DNA of 64,000 bases. Source: Pachyseris speciosa. Its lineage: Eukaryota; Cnidaria; Anthozoa; Scleractinia; Pachyseridae. Below are positions 1 through 12,000 of the stretch, one piece after another. Position 1 is the stretch's first letter; each line of letters starts with the position of its first letter. A model generated the notes under the pieces. The model saw nothing but the letters and a program-made list of their open reading frames with translations. It was not told the DNA's origin and searched no databases. The DNA lies in the NCBI GenBank assembly GCA_016490735.1, contig JAEMWC010000238.1, forward strand, positions 347,001-411,000, given 5' to 3'. A program made the position numbers and the translations under genes.

Positions 1-60
1 ACAGAAGAAAGTCTCAAGAGAAGGCCTTTGTCAGCTGGTGAGCCAGAAGTGCCTTCACAG
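1..60 (+). CDS. possible exon fragment upstream of the dynein tail
   Basis: The first 60 bases are open in frame 1 (ending in Pro-Ser-Gln) and stop at a CAG/gtatac donor. The exon would end in phase 0, which fits both the 27-nt microexon at 4354 and the first secure dynein exon at 14489. The peptide is short, charged and has no recognisable domain. It could be an N-terminal exon of the dynein gene or chance. Confidence 0.35.
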
Positions 61-94
61 GTATACATTGAACTACATTGAAGGCCCATTTTCA

Positions 95-1215
95 CCCATG
101 ATCCAATGCAGTCTTTTAAATGATTTAAATGAAGCTTGTGATGATGATGATGATGCCTCTGCTATTTTTATCTGGTTCATCATGCCGAGTTGTCGCATGT
201 GCTGTTTTGCAAAGTGAAAGGCTACAGTGAATTCAACTGGCATATTTCTTGATTGAAACTGGGAGCAATCGGTTGACAGGTTTAAAATCATACAGCGAAT
301 TATTGAACAATCAGTTTTTTGATAAAACTCACTGATAATTTACTGAGGATAGTGACAAAATATCCACAAGAGAGCATTATTTTATTTACATGTATCAGTT
401 GTTGTAATCATGGTTTCTGATTTTCAGTAAGAAAATACTCATTCAATTATCCTGGCCTTTCTCTTTACACTGTGTTCAAAAAACAGTAGACTCTTGTGAC
501 TTGACCAAAGATGTAAAACGTTGAGCTCCACATTAAAACGTGAGGAAACCAAAGCAACACATGAGCGGTATCACATGCATGTAGTCCTCATCAATCATGG
601 AGATCTCGGCAAGAAAGAGAAGTTAATTATCACACAGTTTAGGCAAGCTGCGAACTGAATGTAAAGCTAGCCCCTCAATGCTTGATGCAGTTGATAGAGA
701 GATGTAGCAACAAGTCAGATTAACTTCACTGAAGAGTTGATCATGACGAAAGCTACAGAACAAACTGACCTTGAGGTAAAAACATCAAACATGCAAAAAA
801 CAGTTATCCAAACACATATAATTTACTAGCCATCAGTCAGTTTCAAAATCTCAGCAAATTGGCTCCAACATGCTTGGGAATTCTTGAAAGCTCCGAGGTA
901 ATTGAATTTATGAACAACAAGCTAAGGTCTAACAAGCTAGGTCCTCGTTGAACCTCACTAATTGATATCAAACAACGCTGTGATGGGACTGCTACTGTGT
1001 TGCCACACTGACTCTTCTGACTTTAAATGGGCCAAATTTTACAAATACATACAAATTGTTCCCTAGATAGTAAAAAGAAAATTAAGAAGATTAAGCTGTG
1101 AACATATTTACGGCCATTGATTTGGATATCAGCTCACGATGCGATAAAACAAGGGTGATGAAACAAGGGCTTTGAAGGTCTGAGTAATTCCGTGTTACAT
1201 GAGATTCAAGAATTA
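95..1215. repeat. segmental duplication, copy A
   Basis: This stretch is repeated, diverged, at about 2095-3908. Shared blocks run in the same order, from the 'gatccaatgcagtc' block through 'gataaaactc', 'aagaaaatactcat' and 'aggcaagctg' to 'gtctgagtaatt'. Copy A lacks the 849-bp element found in copy B and so shows its empty site near position 360. No coding potential is seen. Confidence 0.6.
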
Positions 1216-1228
1216 AAGGCCTAATATC

Positions 1229-2098
1229 ACAACAACAACACTTTATTCACATTTCCATTACACGGTTTGTAAAACTTATTAAATAATTAGCAACTTAACA
1301 CATAAAAGAATCAATTACAATTTAAAACTAAATATTATTACATAGAAGGAAATGCCTAGCAGCTAGATAACCGTAAGGTTTTCGAGCTAGCAGCTAGCTC
1401 TTTGAAGGTAGTTTGGAATGTACAGGACATCACAATAACTAGACATACACAACATCGTAAGACATACACAACACACTACAAAAAAGAAAAAAAGAAAACA
1501 CATAGATGGCAAGAAAAGAAAAGAAAACAGTCATAATAGTGCATGGCCGTATAATTAGAATAATTTCAGTATGTTAATTGTTCGGCCAACAAGTATTCTT
1601 TCAATTTTTTGGGAAAATTATAAGTTGAGAGGTTTTTAATATGGGTGGGGAGCTGTTGCCACATTTCAGTCGCCATAGCCGATGTTGTTTGTTTCCCTAT
1701 GTTAGTCCTGAAACGTGGTTTGTAAAAATTACTTTTTGAAGCATATCTCGTATTATATGTATGGACTTCACTTGCATAGCGAAAATGCTGGCTAAAGATA
1801 TCTGGTAATTTTTTAGAATGCCATTGATGAGTGAAGTTAAGAAGCTTTAATTTATAGATATTCTTAACAGTAACTAGTAAATCCAGTAAGTTAAGTAATG
1901 GTAATGCACTGTCTGCATCTGGTCCATACACTGGTCCATACAAGGTGGCAAAGAACATAAGACGAATAACATGATTTTGTTTTGTTTGGATTTTTTTAAT
2001 TTGGGTAGCAAATGCACTGCCCCAGGAGGTTATCGCATAAGATATATAAGGATAGATGAGGTTATAGTATAGTTGTTTAAGTTGTGAAACCCTTGATC
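1229..2098 (-). mobile_element. CR1/L2-like LINE, 3' fragment with reverse transcriptase C-terminus
   Basis: On the minus strand an open frame of about 175 codons ends at 1566. It shows the usual end of CR1/L2-like reverse transcriptases: a YPYISYAITSWG segment, then YNTRYAS, then a WQQLPTHIKN segment before the stop. An untranslated 3' part runs down to a CAA-rich end near 1230 (TTG-type tail on the minus strand). The N-terminal RT and endonuclease are absent, so this is a 5'-truncated dead copy. It sits between the two copies of the flanking duplication. Confidence 0.75.
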
Positions 2099-3908
2099 CA
2101 ATGCAGTCGTTTGTTTTTGTTTTGAAATTGAGCCATTGTTAAATGATGCCTCTGATTGGTCAATTATTTTTATCGTGCTTTTGATCTGGTTCATCACGCG
2201 GAGTTGTCACTCGTCCCCGGTCCGTTATTGATAAAACTCGCTGAGGATGGTGACAAAAGCCTGGTTTACACGACGAGGTTTTTGGGCCTGGCACTCCTAA
2301 ATTTTGGCATGCGGGCCAATAATTTATGGAACAGCACTCCTAATTTTGCTGTGTAAAAGCAAATTTAATCATCCCGCGTGCCCAAAACTTAGACGGGTCG
2401 TGACCGCCTGTGTGGTGGTCTCAGCCCACTAAAAAATGGGCCCGCATGCCCAAATTCAGTTGCACATGTGCACATGTTCTTCAAGAAACAAAATGGCGTC
2501 GTTGAGACGATGTTCTGGTGGGACAACTTTGCGCATTGTTGTATTTTGACTAGAAATGTCTGCATGAATTTCATCCAGCAGGAAAGTAAACGTCACCTTG
2601 GTGACACGAAAGTTCTGATAGCATTGTTTGTCGTTGAATGTATCGGTAACCATTTCAAACCAAGTAGCTTCTCGTGGGTTCATCCAAATAGTTCTCTAGC
2701 GCGGCTGATTGATGCAGGCAAGCAAAAGTTGCCCAAAATAATACCTCGTTGCCTGTTATATATATCTGCACAAAAGACGAACGTTTTTATTCAATCATTC
2801 GAGCCCTTTTAGCCCTTTGCTTCTTCAGAAACCAGACAATTGTCATTTGAATTGCGCACTGTGCCATGTCCGCCATTTTGTCAAACTCGATCCACATGGT
2901 ACAAAAAGGGTTTGCCAAAAAGGGGTTCAACTGCTGGTGAATGCTCAGAAATTTGGGGTGCTGTTTCTTATTTTAGGTGTGCCCATCTTGAAACTAGATG
3001 TGCCAAATTTTGTCATGTAAATGGGACAGTGGTGGACCAAAAAAACTTGCCTACGTGCCAAATTTAAGAGTGTCCGGCCCAAAAACCTTGTGATGTAAAC
3101 CGGGCTAAAATATCCACAAGAGAATATTTATTGTCTGTGAATGGTTTCAAATTTGCGGTAAGAAAATACTCATACGTTCTCATTCAATTATTCTGCCCTT
3201 TCACATTATATTGTGTTCACAATACAGTCAACCATGCGGCTAGACAAACGGAGGTAAAGGTTTAACTCTGCATCAAAACACGGGAGGAGCGTGTGTAGTC
3301 CTCATCAATCACGGAACCAGGATCTCAGCCGCAAGAAAGAGAAATTAATCATTCAGTTTAGGCAAGCTGTGAACTGGTGGAAAGTAAAGCTAGAATGCCC
3401 GACAGGGCATAAAAATTAGAGATTACCAAAGCCGCAGAACCCATTACACAAACTGACCTTGAGGTAAAACATCAAACTTGTGGAAAACATTTATCCAGAC
3501 ACATATCATTAATATTTTTAATACTCGCCATCAAATCAGTTTCCAAATCACCGTAAGTCGGCTCCAACAAGCTCAACAAATTCTTGAAAGCTCCGAGGTA
3601 AAAAGTACCAAACTTGAACAATGAGTCTCTGTAAATCCTCCGCCTTGAACTTCACTTTGCAGACAAAACAACACTGCAAAGTTACTGCTACGACCATTGC
3701 CACACTGACTCTTGACTTTAAATGGGCCAAAATTTACATACATGCAAATCATTCCCAAAATAATACAAGGAAAATGAAGAAGAATAAACAGAGAACATAC
3801 TTACAGGCATAAGTTTTGACATTTGTCCATGATGCGACAAAACAAGAGCGATAAAACGAGCTTTGAAGTCTGAGTAATTTTGTGTTACACGAAATTCCAG
3901 AATTAACG
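2095..3908. repeat. segmental duplication, copy B
   Basis: Second copy of the 95-1215 segment, in the same orientation, enlarged by the TIR element at 2258-3106. The rest keeps block order with many substitutions, so the duplication is old. Short frames inside it do not resemble known proteins. Confidence 0.6.
2258..3106. mobile_element. 849-bp TIR DNA element, non-autonomous
   Basis: The ends are inverted repeats of about 30 bp beginning AGCCTGGTTTACA and AGCCCGGTTTACA. It is flanked by AAA at 2255-2257 and 3107-3109. Copy A of the surrounding duplication keeps the uninterrupted site (gacaaaatatcc near 355), so a 3-bp target duplication is directly supported. No transposase frame is present. 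A 3-bp duplication is compatible with a PIF/Harbinger-type origin, but the superfamily is not established. Confidence 0.75.
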
Positions 3909-3989
3909 GTTGCGGCGCGCGATGCATCAAGGTGACAATGGGCCCTATTTTACATACTGTTGTATTGTTTGGGTGACACACAAATGGTC

Positions 3990-4320
3990 AATTAAAAAAA
4001 AACTACAAAACAGCAGCAAGTATTATAACTGGAGCCTCCTACTTAAAAAGATCTTGCGACCTTCTTACAGAGCTCAGGTGGCTAAACCTTGAAGAAAGAG
4101 AAACCTTGAGAAAGAGCCAAAAGGCTATTTTGATGTTTAAAATACTCAACGGTCTAGCACCTCTGAGTCAGTACTTGTCTGAAATGTTTACTTATAGTAA
4201 GTACCTCGTTCGGCAACTATGCAATCTGATTGTCTAAGAAAAATCTCGAATTTCCAAAAAATCGCACAGACTATTACAAAAATAGTTTTGCATTTACTGG
4301 AGCCTTCAGCTAGCTATCAT
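3990..4320 (+). mobile_element. LINE reverse transcriptase C-terminal fragment
   Basis: A reading frame starting near 4048 gives LLTELRWLNLEERE followed by ILMFKILNGLAP, the conserved C-terminal block of CR1/L2-like reverse transcriptases. After one frameshift a second piece (NRTDYYKNSFAFTGA) continues to about 4316. Stops and the frame change show it is a relic. Confidence 0.65.
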
Positions 4321-4353
4321 GTATGATTGTTGTTAAAATTGTTGTTGTTGCAG

Positions 4354-4380
4354 ATGATGAGTACAGAGAGGAGAATAAGG
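4354..4380 (+). CDS. candidate 27-nt dynein microexon
   Basis: A T/G-rich tract ending in CAG precedes nine codons (Met-Met-Ser-Thr-Glu-Arg-Arg-Ile-Arg) and a strong gtaagt donor follows. Its length keeps phase 0 between the 1-60 fragment and the 14489 exon, and the basic helical end runs smoothly into the Leu-Asn-Tyr start of that exon. It lies just after a LINE fragment, so chance cannot be excluded. Confidence 0.4.
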
Positions 4381-4539
4381 GTAAGTGCTAGTTGCATGTT
4401 ATTACATTTAATTTGAACCAAAATTGCACATTACAATTCTTAGAAATTTTCCCAGTGTACATAACTGGTGTTAATTAAACAACAGTCAGTGACTTCTTTG
4501 CTGCCTTAACACAATTAACAATTAACTGTAATGTTATCT

Positions 4540-4685
4540 GTAATGATATGTATGTCTTTTATATTGTAACTACTGTAATATGAAATTAATACAAATACAG
4601 GACCCCATTTAAACCAGCCTTTGCTGAAGTGGGAACATCCTGTTAAAAGATTTGTTCAAGTAAAGAAATAAATAAATAAATATAA
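4540..4685 (+). mobile_element. LINE 3' tail ending in AAAT repeats
   Basis: Noncoding sequence with an AT-rich body, a 'gtgggaacatcctgttaaaa' segment and a closing run of AAAT units at about 4665-4683, as at the 3' end of CR1/L2-like elements. It may be the end of the fragment at 3990 or of another copy. Confidence 0.4.
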
Positions 4686-5155
4686 ATCTATTAGTGTTCT
4701 ATCCCAAATGCCATTCTCTGATTGGCTAGTGATAGATAGTGAGTAGCGGTTGTTAACAAAATGGTGGTCACTTCTTCGTGTTTTGGAAGTGTCTGCGAGA
4801 AGGATTTAGGTAATTTACTTTAGTTTTGAACGGCTAGTACATGTAGATTTATACAAAAACAAGATTATTCGCTCTTGATTTCTATTTCTGATAGCTGATT
4901 CGGGCTGTGCCATAGGTACAGTTATGTAGTTGTCTTGAAGGTAAAAACCCCTTAGACCCCAAAGACCTCAAAACTTGAAAACTTGTGGAAGTTAAGGTTT
5001 CCAAGATGAAATGTATGCTGACAAGGAATTTGATTAACTTTCGATCCATAGCAATATAGTAGTTACATGTATATCAGCTCCTCTTATGTTAATGATAATA
5101 TGTATAAACCATTCATAAAAAATAATCTTTTGAAATAGGATTTAATTTTTAAATA
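4686..5155. other. intronic stretch without recognised features
   Basis: AT-rich sequence with no coding frame, repeat or splice pair that I can support. Confidence 0.5.
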
Positions 5156-5340
5156 CTGGGGAGCAGGGTTGGCACAGTGGTGAGACTGGTGTGTCCCTGG
5201 TTCGATTTCCGGTCTTGGCATCACAATACCCTGAGTGCCAGAGGTTTTATTTTTCTTAGCGAGGCTCGTGGTTAACCTGCTAAACGCAAAGCAAATGGAG
5301 ACCCGAAAAATAAGAACCTCTGGTCACGGTGGTTGAGAAC
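5156..5340 (+). mobile_element. degenerate tRNA-derived SINE
   Basis: It begins with the same head as the SINE at 47656 (ggggagcagg, an A-box-like TGGCACAGTGGTGAGA) and has a B-box-like GGTTCGATTTCC at 5199-5210. The region between the boxes is shortened, so it is not a functional tRNA. The 3' half is diverged and contains an inverted 'ccagaggtt' pair. Confidence 0.5.
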
Positions 5341-7049
5341 CTCACTTCTATGCCCTGACTCGGTCGTGGGGCAGACAATGGCCAGATTTTGCAACTTTAA
5401 CACCCTAGAAAAGTCAAAATAACTAGTCAATATTTGGTAAAAAAAGGCACAATGTGTTTCAAACAGGTGCAAAGATTTATTTTAGAGAAAAAAATTTTTG
5501 TGTTTAGGTGCACTTTAAGCCTTCATCAGTTATAAGGACGCTTGATGTTGTAATGCGTGATTTAAAATTAAAAATAACATTGCGCGAGCCCTATGTGCGT
5601 GACTACGGAGAATGTTTCTGCACAAGAGTTTTAAGTTGAAAGGGTTGCCAAACATTTATAGACTTCTGGGCACTCTCACCACCCTACTGGTCACAAATTC
5701 GCCTTTATCACAGAGCGGCCATCTTTCTCGTGACGTAAAAAATAATGCACCGAAGCAAGGCTGTGCATGGTAACATTGATTTGTTGTCATCCACGATGGC
5801 AGACAATTATTTTTGGCACAAGAGTTTAGTGCAACTTCCAAAAGTAGCTAATGCATTTGTGGAAGAATTTGCTTCAGAGCAGCTACCAAATAAATGCACC
5901 CCCACAAGGGGCTACAAATTTTTTAACGAAGCCTTTGTACGCGATGTTGAAGGTATGTTTCGTTTGCGAATAAAATTTATATTCCAGCTTTGACTTTTCT
6001 GTATTTTCCTCAAATTGTTGCCGTGATTAACAGGACAGTGTAAGTCATATGTATTACCAATTCCCAGTAAAAAACCAAACTCAAGACAAAGGACCGTCAG
6101 TGAAGGCCAAGTGTTATAGAAGTATGAAAAAAAAACCGAGGAGCCGCACAAGCTTTGCGTTGATTTTGAACTTGGCTCAGCGGATCAGAAAGCAAACATC
6201 TCTCGCTTTGAATACAGCTGTGCAGCTGGTAAAGCACTTTGCCATCATGTTATTGGACTGCTGTTTACCCTTTCCCACTATCAGATGTTAGGGATAAAAA
6301 GTGTACCACCTGTACTTTCCTCAACTTCAAAACCTCAGGTATGGCAAATTTTAAATTTGTACCTTTGACTTACACAGTTGTAATATATTTGTTGTAATGT
6401 TTTCATTGAAATTTGATGAAATCTGACAGTTCCCATGCATAAGTTGAGTTTACATGTCACCGGGGTTGCATCAAGCATTTATTGTACTTTTTTGAAAAAT
6501 GTTAAAGCTTTGAAAGCCCACTGAAAAATGTGATGTTTCGTATTTCGCAAAGCACACAAAATTGTGGGCTCGATAAATTTCCCTGAATGTTAAACTCAAG
6601 AGTGCACACAAATTTTACCCTGCGAAAAATTTAGCCTCTGGATAATTGTTGTCATTAAAACTCAGAGACAATTCCTTGACTCTATTGTTGATTTGTTAAC
6701 CTGGTTATCACCCACAAGAATAAAGCGATTAATTTACGCTAGATTTACTGACAGAAAGTTTCTTGTCTCACTACGTGAAAGGGCTCAAGGAAAGACCCGC
6801 TTGATCACTAAGCTCATAAACCTTGCTGTGTTGTCAAGAAATCAATTCAGTAGCTAGTTTGACTTCTTAAAAGTACAAGGCTTCTTAACATTTCCAAATT
6901 CTTCGGCTAACTGCCGGTGAAAGTCTTTTTAAAAAGTTTCCTTTCGGTCAAATGAAGCAAATTTAACTGTGTCCTCAGCAGTCCGCACTGTCTGTTTTTC
7001 TTTGTGTGTGTGTGTGTGTGCTGTTATTGTTTATATATGAGGCATATAA

Positions 7050-7818
7050 GGTGGCCGAACACAGTTTTCAAGTGCTTATGCCTAATTCACCATTACTTTT
7101 AAACTATTTATGCTTTGGCGCCTTTTTTTTGCAAGAGTCAAGATTAACCACAGAAGTATTTATTCTCGCATTTTGGCTAGTGTGTGTGCTGTTGCCATGG
7201 CAATGGAGTTGGTTAAAAACAAGGCTTATAAAATGGTTTTTGTCTATTTAAAAAAAATCCAGTCGTTAGATTGTTTTCATCGTTTGCCCACTACGAATTG
7301 ACATTAAATCCCTTCTGTCAACACTGTTCTAATAAAATTTTGACATAGGCAATTTTCGTAATTCGCCGTAAATCGTTTTCTGTATTATTGAAAATTCCCT
7401 ATGTCAAAATTCAGATTTTTCATGATAGATCATTCGCGTGGTTTGTGACCTATTTTTTTGCCAAATTTCTTGAAATTCTAACGACTGGATCATTAGAAAT
7501 CGGCAAGTTTCTGCAAGAGCAGTTGGTCTCAATTTTCGAGCAACTGCGCATGCACTGCATTTAACTGGGTTCTTTCGATATTGAAAAATCTGAGAAATGC
7601 TGAGTTCTTTACATCATTACCTTTTCTAACATACCTTTGTTATTAAAGACTAAAGCCATCAACACACTGCGTTTAATTACGAATAAAAATAGCAAAGATA
7701 GAGCGGGCATGAGCCCAAAAAATGATCGCTGTATCAACGGCATGTTTGTTTTTGCAATCCTCGTGCACGTGCTGAATCGCATCAGCAAGAGCGTGAGCGA
7801 AAACTGTGTTCAGCCACC
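7050..7818. mobile_element. MITE family B, copy 1 (GGTGGC termini, 4-bp ATAA duplication)
   Basis: The ends are 20-bp inverted repeats, GGTGGCCGAACACAGTTTTC and the same with one mismatch, flanked by ATAA at 7046-7049 and 7819-7822. A second copy is at 44841-45963 and shares internal blocks such as 'tgtgctgttgccatgg', 'cagtcgttaga' and 'gaaattctaac'. No coding frame. It lies in an intron of the SWIM/YqaJ-type gene. Confidence 0.8.
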
Positions 7819-8001
7819 ATAAATATTTGCGCTGTTTTTCTTTTACTTTTGTTCTTTTCGAGACGATAGGCCAAGTAGAATCATCTTCGGATAATTTATA
7901 GTAAATGCACTCGTTTGTTTGCCTTATTTGTTTATTATTATTTAGTGCGATCGGGAGAACTCAAGATCGATTCACGGCACGATAACACGATTTCACATTA
8001 A

Positions 8002-9015
8002 CCCATTGGCACCCGTGCTGGCCAAAACCGGCCGTAAAAAACTCCCATGCTTCAAAACACTGCAACTTTCTCAATCACACGAATATTGCCTTAACTGTTA
8101 GTTGTGAGCATGAAATGGAATGCCCTTTAAATTTGGATATCCAATTAACGCAAGAAACGTAGCGATTTTTACCAAATATGGCCTTTTGAGTTTGGACAAG
8201 AACGAAACTGGCCATTTTTAACGTCAAAGAGAAACAACAAAAATGCCCCTTTTTGCCTTCATGTTTTTTAAGGAAATCATCGTTGAAAAACCAAAATTCA
8301 ACCATCATAATGAAATTCAGTCCTATTTCTAGCTTAGAAATGACTTTTTTTGTTCATATTCTTCTCCCGAGCGTAGATACAGCCTTTTGTTCCAGTGCAT
8401 TCGGGCCTTCCCGACATTTTCAACATCTTGAGTGCATTGCATGCTGGGAACTAACGAGAATTTTGGACAGCGCCCGTTCCTTCCCCCAATTCTTTCACAC
8501 ATAAACTAAGTCTACAGCCACTCCGACCTACCGCCAAAATTTCCTGCTCGTGGTCATCTTCAGTACTCAGAAATTCCAAAATATATGGCGGTAGGTCGAG
8601 AAATTCATCAATAGTCGAGTCCCAAAGGTACTAAGTGTTCGACCGGCCAAATTCCCAGTTCGTCGAGTAACAAGCCAAATTCAACAACAAAGTACATCAC
8701 CTTGCTCGATTCTTTGAGAAAGTGGACTCTTAGCTACCGTCACGCTTAATGATGCTCATCAGGCAGCCGCTAAAGATGAAAAATGGCTGTAAATTTAGCA
8801 GAAATCGCAAGCAAACTGAACTTGGGCCATTGTTGTCGCTTCACGGATAAAAAATAGCTACGTCAAAATGACGTTTTCAGAAACCTTGAGCCTCCAGTGG
8901 CTTAGGACAGCACCACTTTTCCCTGGTAGTTCAAATAAAGAGTCACGAATTGCTATTCATCGTTTATAGGTGGAAAATCACTCCGAAAATGTAAAAACCG
9001 CTGGTAGTCAATGGG
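8002..9015. mobile_element. TTAA-flanked TIR element (CCCATTG family), copy 1
   Basis: It is flanked by TTAA at 7998-8001 and 9016-9019 and has CCCATTGGCACC / CAATGGG termini. TTAA duplication is typical of piggyBac and some Kolobok or Sola3 elements. A related element with the same ends is at 28203-29095. Inside, 'cgacctaccgcc' and 'ggcggtaggtcg' form an inner inverted pair around 8525-8602. No transposase is present. Confidence 0.75.
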
Positions 9016-9627
9016 TTAATTTTAATTTGTATTTTTCACAGACCTGGCATATACCACCAAGAATAGATGGCATCAATCCAAGGCCTGTGGCAGACATGGT
9101 TGTTCAAAGTGCTAAATGACCAGGCTCAAATAGTTCAACAGCAGTAACAGAATCTAAGAAAAAGCGAAAAGTAACTGGTGTAAAAAGCAAACTTTACAAG
9201 CCCTTCATGCAGCCTCTTCACTCTCTTAATATACCAAAGGCCCTTATTCCTTTATTTCAAGAATGCGATCCTAAGCCTGGCTACCTCCGAATATGGCCAG
9301 GCGATGGTGAAGAAGTTCCCTTGGTTTCAAGCAAGTTTGGAGATGTTGGAGATGTGCTCGCTTACCAACAACCCCTCCCTAAAATACTACCAGATCCTAA
9401 TGCCGCCCGTGCTCCTGAATTTGTTCTTCCTGTTCTTCCCTGCGTATGCATTGTTTTGTCTGAAAGACAACAATTGTTTTACGACTCCCTTTCTATTAGC
9501 AGAGAATCAGCCTTATAAAAGCTAAAACTATAATTTATCTGTGTACACAAGACCTGGCCAGATGGACTAGTAAGTCATCACAAGTTAGAAACTTAGATTG
9601 GGCAGGAGCACAATGCTGAAACTGAAT

Positions 9628-10031
9628 GAAGGGTATTCCGTAAAAGGGGTGTATATCACTTTTTTGCCTTAAAATCCAAATCTCTCTAAATTTGCTCTAC
9701 CTTGCCATACAGACTGGTTATGGTGTAAGAAATGAAAATCTGCACTCATTTTTTGATTAAAGGCTTGGATTCAGCAACCACTTTTTCCTTAAACTGAACC
9801 AACTCAAAACAAAAGAAATCAACCATGCATCAGATCCTTTTGTTTTTGTTTCTTGAGTTTTTTCACGAGCTAATTCTTCAGATCCTAGCTTTCTAATCAC
9901 AAAATATGTGCAGAACTTCATTTCTGACACCATTTTCAGTCTATATGTCAAAGTAGAGTGAGTTTAGGGATATTTTGGATTTTAAGACAAAAAAGCGATA
10001 CACGTCGCCTCCCTTTCACAGAACACCCTTC
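9628..10031. mobile_element. MITE family C, copy 1 (GAAGGGT termini)
   Basis: The inverted ends are GAAGGGTATTC and GAACACCCTTC. Subterminal blocks 'ccttaaaatccaaatctctctaaa' and 'atattttggattttaag' are shared with the copy at 13862. The flanks are GAAT and AAAT, a 4-bp duplication with one mismatch. It lies between the two genes of the host transposon, where the missing 3' part of the YqaJ-type gene would be expected. Confidence 0.65.
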
Positions 10032-10147
10032 AAATGTTTATCTGCAATTCTATCTGTTTGCAAGCTCATCTCACCACCCAACCCAAGTTTGTGTACACAA
10101 ACCAGCATTTTCAAACTTGTGCAAATTTGTGAGTCCATTTTGCCAGG

Positions 10148-12000
10148 CTAATAAAATAAGGGCCCTTGAAAATTTGTCAACAGGCAAGCTACAGACCATA
10201 TTTCATTAAGACTTCCTGCTACACTTAATGGAAGGACATGACCAAAGAAATGGAATTCCTTCACCCTTCTAATGGCTCTCTCAACATGCACACGTACATT
10301 GTGTAGTTGTTTACTTCTCATCAACTCCTTCTTTGAGAACTGCCGTTTACTTGAAAGAAATGCAGGCATTACAACCTCACATCCAATGGGAGATAACATA
10401 TCCTGGATGACAAATCCTTTATCAGCTAGCAGCTGGTCCCCAGGTTCAAGCAATGGTAAAAGACCAGACTGCCTCACAAGCTCTTTATCAGATATTGACC
10501 CTGCAAAAAGGGCACTTACGTGAATTATTTCACCTGAGTGTGAAATGACAACTTGCTTTGAGGGTGCCTGAACCTTAATTTCAGATGCATCAATAATACC
10601 CCTACACCTGGGAAAAAATTGCCTGAAACAGTCAGGCATGTGCTTTTGGATTTGAGCCCGAGATGGCCTAAAACAAAGTACAAAAAATTTACCCAAGAAA
10701 TCATTATTCTGCTATACATTAAAGGTATCAGCTAACACCTGGTCAAAGGTACCCAATTGTAGCTTGTTTAGCAATAAGTAAAACTGGTGAAATAAACTAA
10801 GTTTGCATGTTCTCAATGTGTCTCTTAAATTTCCTACTTCCACTGCTCCCTTATTTTGGAGCCTTTGCAGCTGCGACCAGGAGTACATTTTCTCAGCTGT
10901 TGGTTTAAGAGCATTGAAAGTAGCTGCAAGGATATTAAACGATGGAAATCCTGTATAGAATTTAATAGCTGCATCAGATTTCATTTGTAACTGTACGAAT
11001 AAAACCTCTTTTTCTTGCAAAGCTTCCAATGCTGCTATCCTTTCTTGAGCCTCTCGAAGCATATCCTCTGTGGTGGTATGATTCCCCGAGGCAACGTAGT
11101 CGTGGTCATTAACAGTTGGAGTATAGACAGCAGTAGACTCCTGTACTTGGGTGCAGTGATGTGATTGAGGTACAACGTTGGCAGATGCTGTAAACAGTAA
11201 TGAGACATGCGAGGCCTGAGGTTAATGTAATTTTCGATTCCCACAACACTGACAACAGGTCTTGTAAGCTCACGTGAATGAAACAATTAAGTTCGGACTC
11301 CTTTTAAAATTGCATTTGGAGTAACTAATATGAACCTTAAACCTCAGTTGGGAAACGTAGCTTATTGCTTATCGGATTTCAGTTGGGTTGATTGAAAATA
11401 AAAAATTTACCTGTTGCTTTCTCATCAGTCTCAGATAAAGTTATTGACCTTTGCTGAAGTATTCTTCTTTTTGACGATGGTTTCGACCTTTCAAATATGG
11501 AGGGCACTGCTTTTCCTTTTAACAATGTTTTTTGACCACTTAATGTCCTTCTGAAGTCCGATTTTAAGAAAATGTTGCGAGCACACCTTTGTGCTGTTGG
11601 TGATCTGAAAGACAAATAATAACACGCCTAATAGATCAGAGACTGCAGCCACTGGGAATTAATTAACTCGAAGTATCAATAACATGACTCATTTAACATT
11701 TGTAATTCTATTTATTGATATAAACTGCTATCCAAAACATCTGCATGCATGAACGAGTAAAAACTTACAGGTTAAAATGACGTGAGCGAAAAAATAAATT
11801 CACAAACCTTGAAGTATTTGCCGACATCTCGACGAATCTTAATGATCCAGTCTTTCTTAAGTTTTTGGCTTTCCGGAAAACGATGGAAAGTGATCGCATC
11901 TCCTCTTTTCGTCCTTTTATTGGAGCACAACGGCACGCAACATCTCTCTTTGTTCGGTATGTTGCATCGACAATGTTGTGACGGCAACAATGTAAACAAT
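10148..12000 (-). pseudogene. THAP-domain DDE transposase, one stop
   Basis: Exon 1 (12000-11809) starts MFTLLPSQ and carries the first half of a THAP zinc finger (C-V-P-L-C, then TFHRFPES and KKDW). Exon 2 (11604-11411) completes it with VCSQHF and the AVPSIF motif. Exon 3 (11187-10148) has a glutamate-rich coiled segment, then a DDE domain with IIDASE, LLADKGF and HVERAIRRVK supplying D, D and E. All introns have GT-AG ends and matching phases. A TAG at 10714-10712 with an apparent small deletion, between the helix-turn-helix-like part and the DDE domain, inactivates it. The family cuts and pastes its own DNA; THAP presumably binds the TIRs. Confidence 0.85.

Larger units (their letters stand above)
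5745..9519 (+). pseudogene. SWIM zinc-finger / YqaJ-type protein, broken
   Basis: Exon 1 (ATG 5796, or 5745) encodes about 52 residues including WHKSLVQLPKVANAFVEEF and ends at a gtatgt donor at 5953. Exon 2 (about 6030-6340) has a SWIM finger, C-A-A-G-K-A-L-C-H-H, then HVIGLLFTLSHY, and ends CAG/gtatgg. Exon 3 starts at 9042 after a cacag acceptor (TWHIPPRIDGINPRPVADMV) and runs to 9519. Exon 2 needs a frameshift in a poly-A run near 6130. Exon 3 has a TGA at 9117-9119, and the frame stops before the YqaJ nuclease core expected in this family, which is not visible. In ISL2EU-like elements such a protein accompanies the transposase; its exact role is unknown. Two TIR elements fill the second intron. 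Confidence 0.7.
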
